A stretch of 56,456 nt of DNA from JBAXRT01 sp037131065 (GCA_037131065.1 JBAXRT010000002.1:1-56456); one strand, 5' to 3'. Shown: positions 31,770 to 41,776, counted from the first letter of the stretch. Program-made: numbers and translations. Notes: a model not told the origin generated them from the sequence alone.

Positions 31770-33374
31770 ATGCGATCAATTTGTCTCTATTTTCAGGTCC
31801 ATCAGCCTTTCCGACTAAGGACCTACCGGTTTTTCAACATCGGTCATGACCATCACTACTATGATGATTATCAGAATCGTCATATCATCCGCAGGGTTGC
31901 TGAAAAATGCTATCTTCCTGCAAACAGGATGATGCTTGACCTCATTAAGGAATTCGGAGCGGGATTCAGGATCAGCTATTCCATATCAGGAACAGCCCTT
32001 GATCAGTTCTCTATCTATGTTCCGGAAGTGATCCATAGTTTTCAGGAGCTGGCCAGGACCGGGAATGTGGAGTTTATTTCTGAAACTTATGCCCACTCGC
32101 TGGCCTCTCTTGGGAGAAAGGATGAGTTCTTGAGGCAGGTCAATGCGCACTCTCGGAAGATACAGGAGTTGTTCGGTGTAAAGCCGACTACCTTCAGGAA
32201 TACGGAGCTGATATATTCCGACCAGATTGGGGAAAGTATTGCCGATATGGGATTCCACACGATGCTTACTGAAGGAGCCAAGCACGTACTCGGCTGGAAA
32301 AGCCCGAATTTTCTCTATTGCAATAATATCAATCCGAAACTTAAGCTTCTTCTGAGGAATTTCCGACTTAGCGACGACCTTACTTTCCGGTTCAGTAATA
32401 ATTCCTGGTCTGAATGGCCGTTAACTGCTGACAAATTCACAAAATGGCTCAATGCCATGAACCCAGGTGAGGAGGTAGTGAATCTTTTCATCGATTATGA
32501 GACGATCGGAGAACACCAATGGAAGGAGACGGGCATTTTCGACTTTTTCAAAGACTTGCCATCCAAAGTTTATGCGCAGTCAGATTTCGGGTTCTTTACT
32601 CCCGAAGATCTTTACCAGAGACTGCAGACAGTTGCATCCATTTCGGTTCCTCATGCCATATCCTGGGCTGATGAAGAACGGGATCTGACAGCATGGAGGG
32701 GCAACGAGCTTCAGGATGAAGCATTTGAAAAATTGTACTCCTATGAACATAAGGTTTCAGAGTGTGAAGACCAGCTGATCCAGCGTGATTGGCTCTACCT
32801 GCAAACCAGTAATCACTTCTACTACATGTGTACGAAATGGTTCTCGGCGGGAGAGGTACACAAGCACTTCAATCCCTATAAATCTCCCTATGAGGCATTT
32901 ATTAATTATATGAACGTACTTTCTGATTTTATGATCCGGGTTGATACTTACCTGGAAAAGAAAAATGAGATAACTGTTGCTCTGGCAAATTCTGTCGCCT
33001 CATCCTCTGATCCCGAGGGTGAACTTCCCATTAGAAAAATGAGGAGAAGCGCACCTGCCAAAAAGAAACAGGTTCAGAAAAAAGCAAAACCAGCTAAGCC
33101 GGAGAGCGTTTATAAAAAACTGAATTTCGATGATCTTGCCACAATTTCCGACAGGCGTATCAAGGAACTGATAAAGAAGGTGGATATTGAAACATTATCA
33201 GGAGCAATGAAAAATGCCGATGAGGAGGTAAAGGCTAAAGTTGAAAAGAATATGGGCAAAAAGGTTCTCTCCGTTTATAAAGAGATCATACAGAAACTCA
33301 AGAAAATCAATTCCAGTGAAGTTTCCGCATACAGGAAGCAGATCGTAAAGGAAATCAATAAATTATCCAAGTAA
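31770..33374 (+). CDS. GH57 alpha-amylase/glucanotransferase-like protein with a FliG-C-like C-terminal domain
   Basis: This 534-residue protein starts with the GH57 barrel: CLYFQVHQPFRLRTYRFF, the nucleophile region TFRNTELIYSDQIG and the acid region FIDYETIGEHQWKETG. These hydrolases or transferases act on alpha-1,4-glucans in the cytosol. After about residue 410 the protein becomes Lys- and Ala-rich (425-446, MRRSAPAKKKQVQKKAKPAK). The last 80 residues (453-533) read FDDLATISDRRIKELIKKVD, then NADEEVKAKVEKNMGKK. This pattern lines up without gaps with the C-terminal domain of flagellar FliG as I recall it. The same kind of extension is not usual for GH57. It is ten bases downstream of the GT4 gene. 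Confidence 0.92.
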   Translation: MRSICLYFQVHQPFRLRTYRFFNIGHDHHYYDDYQNRHIIRRVAEKCYLPANRMMLDLIKEFGAGFRISYSISGTALDQFSIYVPEVIHSFQELARTGNVEFISETYAHSLASLGRKDEFLRQVNAHSRKIQELFGVKPTTFRNTELIYSDQIGESIADMGFHTMLTEGAKHVLGWKSPNFLYCNNINPKLKLLLRNFRLSDDLTFRFSNNSWSEWPLTADKFTKWLNAMNPGEEVVNLFIDYETIGEHQWKETGIFDFFKDLPSKVYAQSDFGFFTPEDLYQRLQTVASISVPHAISWADEERDLTAWRGNELQDEAFEKLYSYEHKVSECEDQLIQRDWLYLQTSNHFYYMCTKWFSAGEVHKHFNPYKSPYEAFINYMNVLSDFMIRVDTYLEKKNEITVALANSVASSSDPEGELPIRKMRRSAPAKKKQVQKKAKPAKPESVYKKLNFDDLATISDRRIKELIKKVDIETLSGAMKNADEEVKAKVEKNMGKKVLSVYKEIIQKLKKINSSEVSAYRKQIVKEINKLSK

Positions 33375-33383
33375 AGGAATGCT

Positions 33384-36300
33384 ATGAGGGATAAAGCAGT
33401 GAACATACCCGATTATCTGTTTGAGATAAGTTGGGAGGTCTGTAACAAAGTGGGGGGGATTCATACAGTCGTGGCTTCTAAAGCGTTGACACTGACGGAG
33501 GAGTTCAAGGATAATTACATCCTGATCGGACCTGATGTTCTAAAGGAAACAGACCATAACCACGAATTTATAGAGGATAAATTTTTATATAAATCATGGA
33601 GAGAGAAGGCTGAAAGAGAGGGACTACGGATAAAGATTGGCCGATGGAATATCCATGGGAAGCCGATCCTTATCCTTGTTGATTTTACTCCTTTCTTTTC
33701 GGAAAAGGATGTTATTTTTGCCCATTTCTGGGAAAGATATAAGCTTGATTCGCTCATGGGCGGCTGGGATTACGTTGAACCAGCCCTTTTTGGCTATGCT
33801 GCAGGAAAGGTTATTGAGAGCTTCTATCTTTTCAACATTTCCCACCACGACAGGATTGTTGCCCAGTTCCATGAATGGCTGACAGGGACAGGGGTACTGT
33901 ATCTGAAAGAACATACACCGCAGGTCGGGACCGTTTTTACCAGCCACGCCACAGTACTTGGACGTGCGATCTCCACCAACGGGATGCCCCTTTACAAGAA
34001 TCTCGAAAATTACAACCCTGAGACGGTGGCGAAAAATCTTGGGGTCACTGCTAAGTATTCCCTCGAAAAACTGACTGCAGAAACTGCCGATGTTTTTACG
34101 ACAGTCAGCGAGCTCACAAACAACGAATGCAGGCAATTCCTTGGGAAGGAGGCGGATATCATCACGCCCAATGGATTTGAGGATGCTTTTGTACCTGTCA
34201 AGGATGAATACTTTGAAAAAAGGGCAGTCGCACGCAAGAAACTGATCGAGGTCAGCGAATCACTCCTGGGGAGGCCAGTTTCAAAAGATGTCATCTTTAT
34301 TCTAACAAGCGGACGTTATGAGTTCCGGAACATCGGTATCGATCTCTTTATCGATGCAATGGGTAAACTCAATAATCAGCCTCGGCTGAATGAGGAGGTG
34401 ATTGCTTTTATCACAGTCCCTGCATACCAGCTTGGACCACGAACGGACCTGCTGGAAAGGATTGCAGAAGGACCTCAAAATAATCCCCGGACTGAGGACT
34501 ATCTTACACACAATCTCAATGAGCCTGAAAACGACCTTATCCTGAACAGGATCAAACAGAATAATCTCCTGAACAGGCAGGAAGACAAGGTCAAGATGAT
34601 CTATGTGCCTGCCTATTTGAACGGGTCTGACGGTATTTTTGATCTTACGTATTATGAGCTTCTGATCGGATTTGATGGTACTATTTTTCCTTCATATTAT
34701 GAACCCTGGGGATACACTCCTCTCGAAAGCCTTGCATTCCATATTCCTACGATTACAACCACGCTTGCTGGTTTCGGACAATGGATAAAATCACTCTACC
34801 CGACCATCAAAGAATGTATTGCCGTGATTGAAAGAACGGATGATAATGAAGCAGAGGTTGTGGATGAGATAGTGAAGAATGTTTTACAATGTGCCATCAA
34901 ACCTGAAAAAGAGATCATCAAGATCAGGATTAAGGCTTATGAGATTTCACGATCTGCACTTTGGAAAAACCTTATTGAAGATAATAAAATTGCTTTCTCA
35001 CATGCCATAGAGGAGGCTGAAACCCGGGCAGAGTTGTACGCAGGTAAGCAACCCCAGGCGCAGACTGCCTATGCTAAAAGTTCACCTTACCTCAAACCGG
35101 AATGGAAAAAAGTCCTCGTTCAACAGAGGATCCCGGATAATCTTGCAAGCCTTGAAAGAATTGCAAAGAACCTTTGGTGGTGCTGGAATTACGATGGTTC
35201 TGAGCTGTTTGAAATGATCAACAAGGATCGCTGGTACGAATTGAAATTCAATCCGATCGCATTGATCGAATCGTTGACATACCAAGAGTTACAGGATCTG
35301 AGCAGCAACGAAAAATTTGTAGGCAACCTAAATAAAGTCACGGCAAAATTCGATGCCTACATGGAAAAAGCATCGGAAAAACCAGCCAACGTGATTGCCT
35401 ATTTCAGTATGGAGTATGGTCTCCATGATACCATAAAAATCTTTTCCGGAGGACTCGGCATGCTTGCCGGTGATTATCTGAAGGAGGCTTCCGACTCAAA
35501 TGTCAACATTGTCGGGATAGGACTTCTATACCGCTACGGGTACTTCATTCAGAACCTTTCCATTTTCGGGGATCAGGTAGCCAACTATTCTCCACAAAAG
35601 TTTACACATCTGCCACTTGTGCCGATGAGGGATGAACAAGGTAACTGGCATAAGGTTACCTTCCCGCTTCCGGGAAGGAATCTTTACGCCAAGATATGGC
35701 GGGTTGATGTAGGCCGTATCCCCCTTTACCTTCTCGATACCGATATTGAAGAAAATCTTGAATCTGACCGTGGTATAACCCATCAACTATACGGGGGTGA
35801 TCTTGAAAACCGGTTGCGCCAGGAACTTCTTCTCGGGGTGGGAGGAATCAGGATGCTCGATATACTTGGTATCAAGCCCGACATATACCACAGCAACGAA
35901 GGGCACTCTGCCTTTATCGGACTTGAAAGACTCCGTAAACTGATCCAGAATGAAAAGCTTACCTTCCCACAAGCCGTGGAAGTGGTAAGATCTTCAACCT
36001 TATTCACCACTCACACACCGGTACCCGCTGGTCATGATACTTTCCCGGAAGAAATGCTTCGTCGTTATCTGTCCCATCTCCCTGAACATCTCAATATAAA
36101 ATGGGACCAGCTGGTGAATCTTGGGAGGATGGTTGAAAACGATCAGGAAGAGCGTTTTTCTATGAGTGTTCTTGCTGCCAAACTCTCACAAGAGATCAAT
36201 GCAGTGAGCAAGATCCATGGAAAGGTGACCAGGGAAATGTTTCAGAAACTTTATGAGGGATATTATCCGAAAGAGCTGCATATCGGTTATGTTACAAACG

Positions 36301-37631
36301 GAGTTCATTTCCCCACTTGGACCGCGAAATCATGGCAGATACTCTACCAGCAGGAATTCGGGGAAGGATTTTTCGGGGATCAGTCAAACCCGAAGTACTG
36401 GAAGAATATCCATAATGTGCCTGATGAAGTAATTTGGCAGACAAAACTGAAGCAGAAAACCCAGCTGACTGAATATCTTCTTCAGCGGCTTTTCAGCGAT
36501 ATGACCCACCGGCATGAAAATCCGAAGCTGATCTTCAAGATCAGGGAAGGAGCAAGGCCGGAAGCCCTTACGATTGGTTTTGCACGCAGGTTTGCAACCT
36601 ATAAAAGAGCACATCTGTTATTCAGCAACCTTGACAGGCTTTCCCGGATCATTAATAATACAAAGAAACCCGTACAGTTTGTATTTGCGGGAAAGGCACA
36701 TCCGAACGATAAGGCAGGGCAGGACCTGATTAAAAAAATTTATGAGATCTCCCATATGCCGGAATTTCTCGGCAAAATCCTTTTTGTGGAAAATTATGAT
36801 ATGGAACTCGCCAAGTATCTGATCAGGGGAGTGGATATCTGGCTCAATACTCCGACCCGGCCACTGGAGGCTTCCGGAACCAGCGGTGAGAAGGCAGTCA
36901 TGAATGGTGTCGTCAATTTCAGCGTTCTCGATGGATGGTGGGCTGAAGGATACAGGCCGAATGCTGGCTGGGCACTCCAGGAAGAGCCGACGTATGATAA
37001 TTCACAGTTTCAGGATGAACTTGATGCAGAGACCATCTACACCATTCTTGAAGAGGAGATCGTCCCGACCTTTTATGACGTGAATTCGAAAAAAATTCCA
37101 CAGAAATGGGTGGGATATATCAAAAATACTATCTCCGAAATAGCTCCGCACTATACGATGAAAAGGCAGCTGGACGACTATTTCCGCCAGTATTACAATA
37201 AGCTCTTAAAACGGACCAGGATCATCACAAGTAAAAATTATGAAATGGCCCGACATATAGCCAGCTGGAAGCGGAAAGTAATGAGAGGATGGGACAGTAT
37301 AGAAGTGGTTTCAATCAAAACACCTGACTCTACACAACGACCTCTCTCCCTGGGCGAATCCTTCCAGGCAGAGGTGATCCTCGATCTCAATGAACTGTCG
37401 GGGACCGACATCGGGATTGAAGTGCTCTTTGGAAAAAAGATCAACGATGAGGTGAAGGAACCTACCTTCATTGAGGAGATGACCGTAGTGAAATCAGATA
37501 AGAATATAGTTTCTTATTCCTGCAATATAACGATCACACAGGCTGGCGTTTACGATTATGTTTTCCGGCTGTACCCTAAAAGTTCCTTACTGCCGCACCG
37601 CCAGGATTTTAACCTCGTAAAGTGGATCTGA
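33384..37631 (+). CDS. Bifunctional glycogen synthase (GT3)-alpha-glucan phosphorylase (GT35) fusion
   Basis: This 1,415-residue protein has two enzymes. Residues about 8-560 are a GT3 glycogen synthase of the animal/fungal type: EISWEVCNKVGGIHTVVASKA, FHEWLTGTGVLYLK, and a donor end YYEPWGYTPLESLAFHIPT. Residues about 590-1,320 are an alpha-glucan phosphorylase starting with a DUF3417 part (LERIAKNLWWCWNYDGSELF). It has GHSAFIGLER, TTHTPVPAGHDTF and the pyridoxal-phosphate segment EASGTSGEKAVMNG with its Lys. The C-terminal 90 residues are beta-rich. The parts catalyse chain extension and phosphorolysis of the same polymer. No linker break, stop or frameshift is seen, so it is a genuine single reading frame. 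It closes the glycogen operon. Confidence 0.95.
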   Translation: MRDKAVNIPDYLFEISWEVCNKVGGIHTVVASKALTLTEEFKDNYILIGPDVLKETDHNHEFIEDKFLYKSWREKAEREGLRIKIGRWNIHGKPILILVDFTPFFSEKDVIFAHFWERYKLDSLMGGWDYVEPALFGYAAGKVIESFYLFNISHHDRIVAQFHEWLTGTGVLYLKEHTPQVGTVFTSHATVLGRAISTNGMPLYKNLENYNPETVAKNLGVTAKYSLEKLTAETADVFTTVSELTNNECRQFLGKEADIITPNGFEDAFVPVKDEYFEKRAVARKKLIEVSESLLGRPVSKDVIFILTSGRYEFRNIGIDLFIDAMGKLNNQPRLNEEVIAFITVPAYQLGPRTDLLERIAEGPQNNPRTEDYLTHNLNEPENDLILNRIKQNNLLNRQEDKVKMIYVPAYLNGSDGIFDLTYYELLIGFDGTIFPSYYEPWGYTPLESLAFHIPTITTTLAGFGQWIKSLYPTIKECIAVIERTDDNEAEVVDEIVKNVLQCAIKPEKEIIKIRIKAYEISRSALWKNLIEDNKIAFSHAIEEAETRAELYAGKQPQAQTAYAKSSPYLKPEWKKVLVQQRIPDNLASLERIAKNLWWCWNYDGSELFEMINKDRWYELKFNPIALIESLTYQELQDLSSNEKFVGNLNKVTAKFDAYMEKASEKPANVIAYFSMEYGLHDTIKIFSGGLGMLAGDYLKEASDSNVNIVGIGLLYRYGYFIQNLSIFGDQVANYSPQKFTHLPLVPMRDEQGNWHKVTFPLPGRNLYAKIWRVDVGRIPLYLLDTDIEENLESDRGITHQLYGGDLENRLRQELLLGVGGIRMLDILGIKPDIYHSNEGHSAFIGLERLRKLIQNEKLTFPQAVEVVRSSTLFTTHTPVPAGHDTFPEEMLRRYLSHLPEHLNIKWDQLVNLGRMVENDQEERFSMSVLAAKLSQEINAVSKIHGKVTREMFQKLYEGYYPKELHIGYVTNGVHFPTWTAKSWQILYQQEFGEGFFGDQSNPKYWKNIHNVPDEVIWQTKLKQKTQLTEYLLQRLFSDMTHRHENPKLIFKIREGARPEALTIGFARRFATYKRAHLLFSNLDRLSRIINNTKKPVQFVFAGKAHPNDKAGQDLIKKIYEISHMPEFLGKILFVENYDMELAKYLIRGVDIWLNTPTRPLEASGTSGEKAVMNGVVNFSVLDGWWAEGYRPNAGWALQEEPTYDNSQFQDELDAETIYTILEEEIVPTFYDVNSKKIPQKWVGYIKNTISEIAPHYTMKRQLDDYFRQYYNKLLKRTRIITSKNYEMARHIASWKRKVMRGWDSIEVVSIKTPDSTQRPLSLGESFQAEVILDLNELSGTDIGIEVLFGKKINDEVKEPTFIEEMTVVKSDKNIVSYSCNITITQAGVYDYVFRLYPKSSLLPHRQDFNLVKWI

Positions 37632-37644
37632 AACCAGTTCTTGT

Positions 37645-37652
37645 TATCTTTG
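37645..37652 (+). promoter_or_regulatory. -7 box of fabG
   Basis: TATCTTTG matches TAnnTTTG and lies 20 bases before the fabG start codon. A -33 element is not clear. Confidence 0.45.
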
Positions 37653-37671
37653 GCAAAATTTTCAGAAAAAG

Positions 37672-38418
37672 ATGAAGCTATTGGAAGGTAAGACTGCTCT
37701 GATTACGGGAGCAAACCGTGGAATAGGGCGTTGTATTGCAGTTAAATTTGCCCAGTATGGAGCAGATGTTGCATTTTCAGATATCGTCTATAATGAAAGT
37801 TCGGAAGCCCTGATAAAGGAGATTGAGAGTTTTGGTGTTAAATGTAAGGGGTATCCCTCCGATGCCAGCTCGTTTAGCGAAAGTGAGCTGTTAATTAATA
37901 ATGTGATCTGCGATTTCCAGAAAATCGATGCATTGGTAAACAATGCGGGTATTACCCGTGATAATTTCCTATTACGTCTTTCGGAAGCAGACTGGGATAA
38001 TGTGATTCGCATCAACTTAAAATCGGTATTTAACCTGACCAAGGCGGTACAGAAACATATGATAAAACAGCGTTCCGGGTCCATCATCAATATGAGTTCC
38101 ATTGTCGGGATAGAAGGAAACAGCGGTCAGTCAAACTATTCGGCTTCTAAGGCCGGGATCATCGGATTTTCCAAATCGATTGCCCAGGAACTGGGATCAA
38201 GAAATGTGCGATGCAATGCGATTGCTCCTGGTTTCATCGATACCGAGATGACTGCCAAACTCCCACAGGAATACAAAGATAAATGGGCGGTTGATATACC
38301 AATGAAAAGAGCCGGAACTCCTGATGATGTTGCAAATCTCGCACTTTTCCTGGCCTCAGACCTCAGCTCTTATGTTACCGGTCAGGTGATCAGCGTCTGC
38401 GGCGGGCTTCATACCTGA
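37672..38418 (+). CDS. fabG: 3-oxoacyl-ACP reductase
   Basis: This 248-residue short-chain dehydrogenase reduces 3-oxoacyl-ACP with NADPH in fatty acid synthesis. It has the cofactor loop ALITGANRGIGRCIA, NNAGI, the catalytic Ser, Tyr and Lys in NMSSIVGIEGNSGQSNYSASKAG, and NAIAPGFIDTEMT. The overall pattern (AVKFAQYGADVAFSD and the C-terminal SSYVTGQVISVCGGL) agrees best with FabG. Other SDR activities cannot be excluded from sequence alone. It is followed 14 bases later by the VWA membrane protein gene. Confidence 0.92.
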   Translation: MKLLEGKTALITGANRGIGRCIAVKFAQYGADVAFSDIVYNESSEALIKEIESFGVKCKGYPSDASSFSESELLINNVICDFQKIDALVNNAGITRDNFLLRLSEADWDNVIRINLKSVFNLTKAVQKHMIKQRSGSIINMSSIVGIEGNSGQSNYSASKAGIIGFSKSIAQELGSRNVRCNAIAPGFIDTEMTAKLPQEYKDKWAVDIPMKRAGTPDDVANLALFLASDLSSYVTGQVISVCGGLHT

Positions 38419-38432
38419 TCAATCCATAGATT

Positions 38433-40508
38433 TTGGCACTTATTACTGAATTGTCTGTCTGGTTGCTGCCTCTGTGCCTCCTGGCCGGAGCATGTTACTC
38501 AATGTTTCTCTATTTCAAGACTCCGCTGAGGGACAACCCCCGTTGGCTGATATGGCTTTTGATGGTGTTCAGGTTTTTATCCGTATCGATCATTGCCTTC
38601 CTTTTGACATCACCGTTTATCAGGAAGACCGATGAGACTGTTCAGAAGCCTATTGTCATTATTGGTATCGATAACTCCTCCTCGATTGTCATGACCCGGG
38701 ACTCTCTCTTCAGTAAAAAATCATTTCCTGCAAAAATTAAGGAGCTGAGTGAACTTCTAAGTACAAAGTACGAACCAGTGATCTATTCATTCGGAGAGAG
38801 AGTATCCAACGGATTTTCCGGTCGTTATGATGAAAAAGAGACAAATATCTCTGCATTTTTATCCGATATATCCGACCGGTATTATAACAGAAATGTAGGA
38901 GCGATGATCCTTGCCACCGACGGCCTGTACAATGGTGGTTCTGATCCTTTATATGCATCCCGGAGGTTCCTTTTCCCGGTCTATACGATTGCGATGGGAG
39001 ATACGACACTCAGGAAGGATATCTATATTCATCAGATCCGGTATAATAAAAGAGTATATATAGGAGATCCCTTCCCGGTAGAGGTCTCCTTTGAAATGGA
39101 CAAGCTTCAAGACGTTGCAACAAACCTTATCATAAGCCAGGGGGCAAAAAACATTGTTACAAAGGAGATCAGGTCAACGACGGAAAAGAGTTTTCAGAAA
39201 CTGAGTTTTCTGCTTGAGTCATCAGGTACAGGCATTCAAAAATTTTCAGTAAACATCGTTCCCGTTGACGGGGAATCCACCCCAATGAATAACCGGCAGG
39301 ATTTTTTTATAGATGTTGTTGAGTCAAAAGAGAAAATCGCAATCCTTTTCGACATGCCGCATCCGGATATCAATGCCATGCGCTTGGCCCTGGAACAGCC
39401 GGAAAGATATGAAGTTGAGGAATTCAATATAAAGGACCTCTCACTTTTTACTCCTGAGAAATTCGACCTGATCATTTTTAACCAGCTTCCCTCCGTCAGA
39501 TCAGGATTGGATTTGACACCCCTGGTAAAATCCGGAAAACCATTGTTGTTCATTCTTGGTGCCCAGACCGATATCAATACATTTAACCGGCTGAATGCAG
39601 GACTCGTTATCAATGCCTCGAAACTTACTTTTTCGGAAGTGATACCGGTGCAGGATCCGGCTTTTACCCTATTCACTTTTCCACGCAATGCAGGAGAGTT
39701 GATCAGTGAATGGCCACCGCTGAATGCACCGTTCGGATTATATCAGTGTGGTCCCATGACTGAAAAACTTCTTCTACAGAAGATCGGTTCTTCAGTGACA
39801 GATATCCCCTTGGTCATGTACATTCCCGGTCCCCAGCGAAAGATCGGAATCGTTGCAGGGGAGAATATCTGGAGATGGAGATTGTTCAACTTCTATCAGC
39901 AGTCTAACTTTGAGCTGTTTGATGAAGTGATAAATAAAACAGTTCAATACCTGACGGTAAAGGATGACCGGAGTTTCTTCAGAATATCGGTAAACCCAAC
40001 GATCCATGAAAATGAAAATGTCCAGATGCAGGCGGAAGTTTTCAATGCATCTTATGAAAGGATAACCGAACCTGAAGTAAACATAACCATAGAAAATTCG
40101 GAAATGAAGGATTTTCCATTCACCTTCAGCAAATCGGGAAACGGGTACTTCCTGAATGCAGGGTTTTTCCCTCCGGGAAATTATACATTTAATGCCACTG
40201 TGAAGGTTGGGAGTACTACTTACAATAAAATGAGTTCCTTTATCGTGACACCCGTCAATATTGAATCTCTGCGCCTGGTTGCGGACCACAAACTGGTTCA
40301 CCAGTTAGCCGTTTCGCATGACGGAGTTACGGTAACCCCTGAAAAGACTGATACATTGTATAATCTTATAAACGCAAGAGAAGATATTCACTCTGTTAAC
40401 TATTTTTCACAACGTCTGAACGACCTGATAGGAAATGTCTGGGTCTTTGGATTGATCCTGCTTCTTTTGGCAGTTGAGTGGCTCATCAGAAAAAGGAATG
40501 GCATATGA
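38433..40508 (+). CDS. VWA-domain membrane protein with glutamine-amidotransferase-like region
   Basis: This 691-residue protein has an N-terminal pair of membrane helices, a VWA domain, a large middle region, and a C-terminal membrane helix (VWVFGLILLLLAVEWLI). The VWA metal site reads GIDNSSSIV, followed by the second loop ATDGLYNGGS. The middle segment (FDLIIFNQLPSVRSG, KPLLFILG) resembles the class I glutamine-amidotransferase-like domain seen in such proteins. The last 200 residues are beta-sandwich-like. Similar Bacteroidetes proteins of unknown role are found near Bat/MoxR loci, but none is next to this one. The start is TTG at 38,433 because no ATG precedes the helices. It overlaps the next gene by four bases. 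Confidence 0.8.
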   Translation: MALITELSVWLLPLCLLAGACYSMFLYFKTPLRDNPRWLIWLLMVFRFLSVSIIAFLLTSPFIRKTDETVQKPIVIIGIDNSSSIVMTRDSLFSKKSFPAKIKELSELLSTKYEPVIYSFGERVSNGFSGRYDEKETNISAFLSDISDRYYNRNVGAMILATDGLYNGGSDPLYASRRFLFPVYTIAMGDTTLRKDIYIHQIRYNKRVYIGDPFPVEVSFEMDKLQDVATNLIISQGAKNIVTKEIRSTTEKSFQKLSFLLESSGTGIQKFSVNIVPVDGESTPMNNRQDFFIDVVESKEKIAILFDMPHPDINAMRLALEQPERYEVEEFNIKDLSLFTPEKFDLIIFNQLPSVRSGLDLTPLVKSGKPLLFILGAQTDINTFNRLNAGLVINASKLTFSEVIPVQDPAFTLFTFPRNAGELISEWPPLNAPFGLYQCGPMTEKLLLQKIGSSVTDIPLVMYIPGPQRKIGIVAGENIWRWRLFNFYQQSNFELFDEVINKTVQYLTVKDDRSFFRISVNPTIHENENVQMQAEVFNASYERITEPEVNITIENSEMKDFPFTFSKSGNGYFLNAGFFPPGNYTFNATVKVGSTTYNKMSSFIVTPVNIESLRLVADHKLVHQLAVSHDGVTVTPEKTDTLYNLINAREDIHSVNYFSQRLNDLIGNVWVFGLILLLLAVEWLIRKRNGI

Positions 40509-41776
40509 TTTCAATCATCCTTTGGATTATCCTCGCCATATTATTGTTTGAGTTCATACTCGAGCGACTGCTGGATTACCTCAATTCAACATGGTGGAGT
40601 GATCGGCTGCCTGAGGAGCTCGTCGGGATTTATGATGAAGAAAAATATTTCAAATCACAGAATTATATCCGCCACAGGCAGAAGTTTTCCACACTTGTCA
40701 GTACCCTCTCTTTCTTTGGTATCTTTATTATCCTGTCAATGGGAGGATTTGCTTATCTGGATAATCAAATTCTCAGGCTGACCATCAATCCGATCGTTCG
40801 GGCTTTGCTCTTTTTCGGAGTGATCGGTGCCATAGCATCAGTACTCTCAATACCTTTTGACGCATATTCCACTTTCGTTATTGAAGCAAAGTATGGATTT
40901 AATACTACAACAGTCCGAACCTTCCTCATGGATATACTGAAAGGCTGGCTGTTGGCTCTTGTTATCGGGGGGGGTATGATGAGCCTGATCATTTGGATTT
41001 ATGAAACAACCGGAAACTATTTCTGGCTCATCGCCTGGGGTGTTATTACCTTTTTTTCGATCTTCTTTACCCTGTTTTACAGCAACCTTATTGTCCCCCT
41101 CTTTAACAAACAGAGTCTTCTGGAGGAGGGTGATCTGAAGGATGCCATCAAAGCGTTTGCTCTGAGTACGGGATTTAAAATGAAGGATATTTATATCATC
41201 GATGGATCCAAAAGGTCGAAAAAGGTCAATGCCTATTTTACAGGCTTTGGAAAAAAGCGAAGGATTGTGCTTTACGACACGCTGATTCAGAATCATACGG
41301 TTGATGAACTTGTCGCCGTTCTCGCGCATGAAATCGGCCACAATAAAAAACGGCATACCCTGGAGGGACTGATCCTTTCAATCATTCAATCGGGGATTAT
41401 GCTTTTCATCCTCTCTCTGTTTATCCAGAAAAACAGCCATCTGGCCGACGCGCTGTGCCAGGCGCTTGGAGGTTTTGCAGGCATCGGTGTCCATCAGAGT
41501 TTTCACATGGGAGTGCTTGGGTTTGGTATCCTTTACAGTCCCATTTCCATGATGATGGGGATCCTGATGAACATGCGTTCCAGGAAGAATGAATTTGATG
41601 CCGATCGATTTGCTTCCTTGAATTTTAACCCTGGGGCTTTGCAATCGGCATTGAAAAAATTATCAGTTGACAACCTGAGCAATCTCAGACCGCATCCGCT
41701 CTGTGTCTTTTTTAATTATTCTCACCCGCCGCTTCTCCAGAGACTTAATGCGATCAGAGATCTTTCTTCGACATAA
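40505..41776 (+). CDS. M48 family metalloprotease (Ste24/CAAX prenyl protease type)
   Basis: This 423-residue membrane peptidase has about six membrane helices. The zinc motif HEIGH lies in LVAVLAHEIGHNKKRHTLEG and the third zinc ligand in NEFDADRFAS. Also conserved are TWWSDRLPEELVG, FVIEAKYGFNTTTVRTF and SNLIVPLFNKQ. It is the bacterial form of Ste24, which likely cleaves membrane proteins. It starts in the ATGA overlap with the VWA gene and converges with the ABC permease gene, overlapping it by 23 bases at the 3' end. Confidence 0.93.
   Translation: MISIILWIILAILLFEFILERLLDYLNSTWWSDRLPEELVGIYDEEKYFKSQNYIRHRQKFSTLVSTLSFFGIFIILSMGGFAYLDNQILRLTINPIVRALLFFGVIGAIASVLSIPFDAYSTFVIEAKYGFNTTTVRTFLMDILKGWLLALVIGGGMMSLIIWIYETTGNYFWLIAWGVITFFSIFFTLFYSNLIVPLFNKQSLLEEGDLKDAIKAFALSTGFKMKDIYIIDGSKRSKKVNAYFTGFGKKRRIVLYDTLIQNHTVDELVAVLAHEIGHNKKRHTLEGLILSIIQSGIMLFILSLFIQKNSHLADALCQALGGFAGIGVHQSFHMGVLGFGILYSPISMMMGILMNMRSRKNEFDADRFASLNFNPGALQSALKKLSVDNLSNLRPHPLCVFFNYSHPPLLQRLNAIRDLSST

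Noticed and set aside
33624..34136. 170-residue minus-strand frame opposite the glycogen synthase
   Set aside because: It is antisense to well-conserved GT3 residues.
39792..40301. 169-residue minus-strand frame opposite the VWA protein
   Set aside because: No motif and no upstream signal; the plus-strand gene is continuous.
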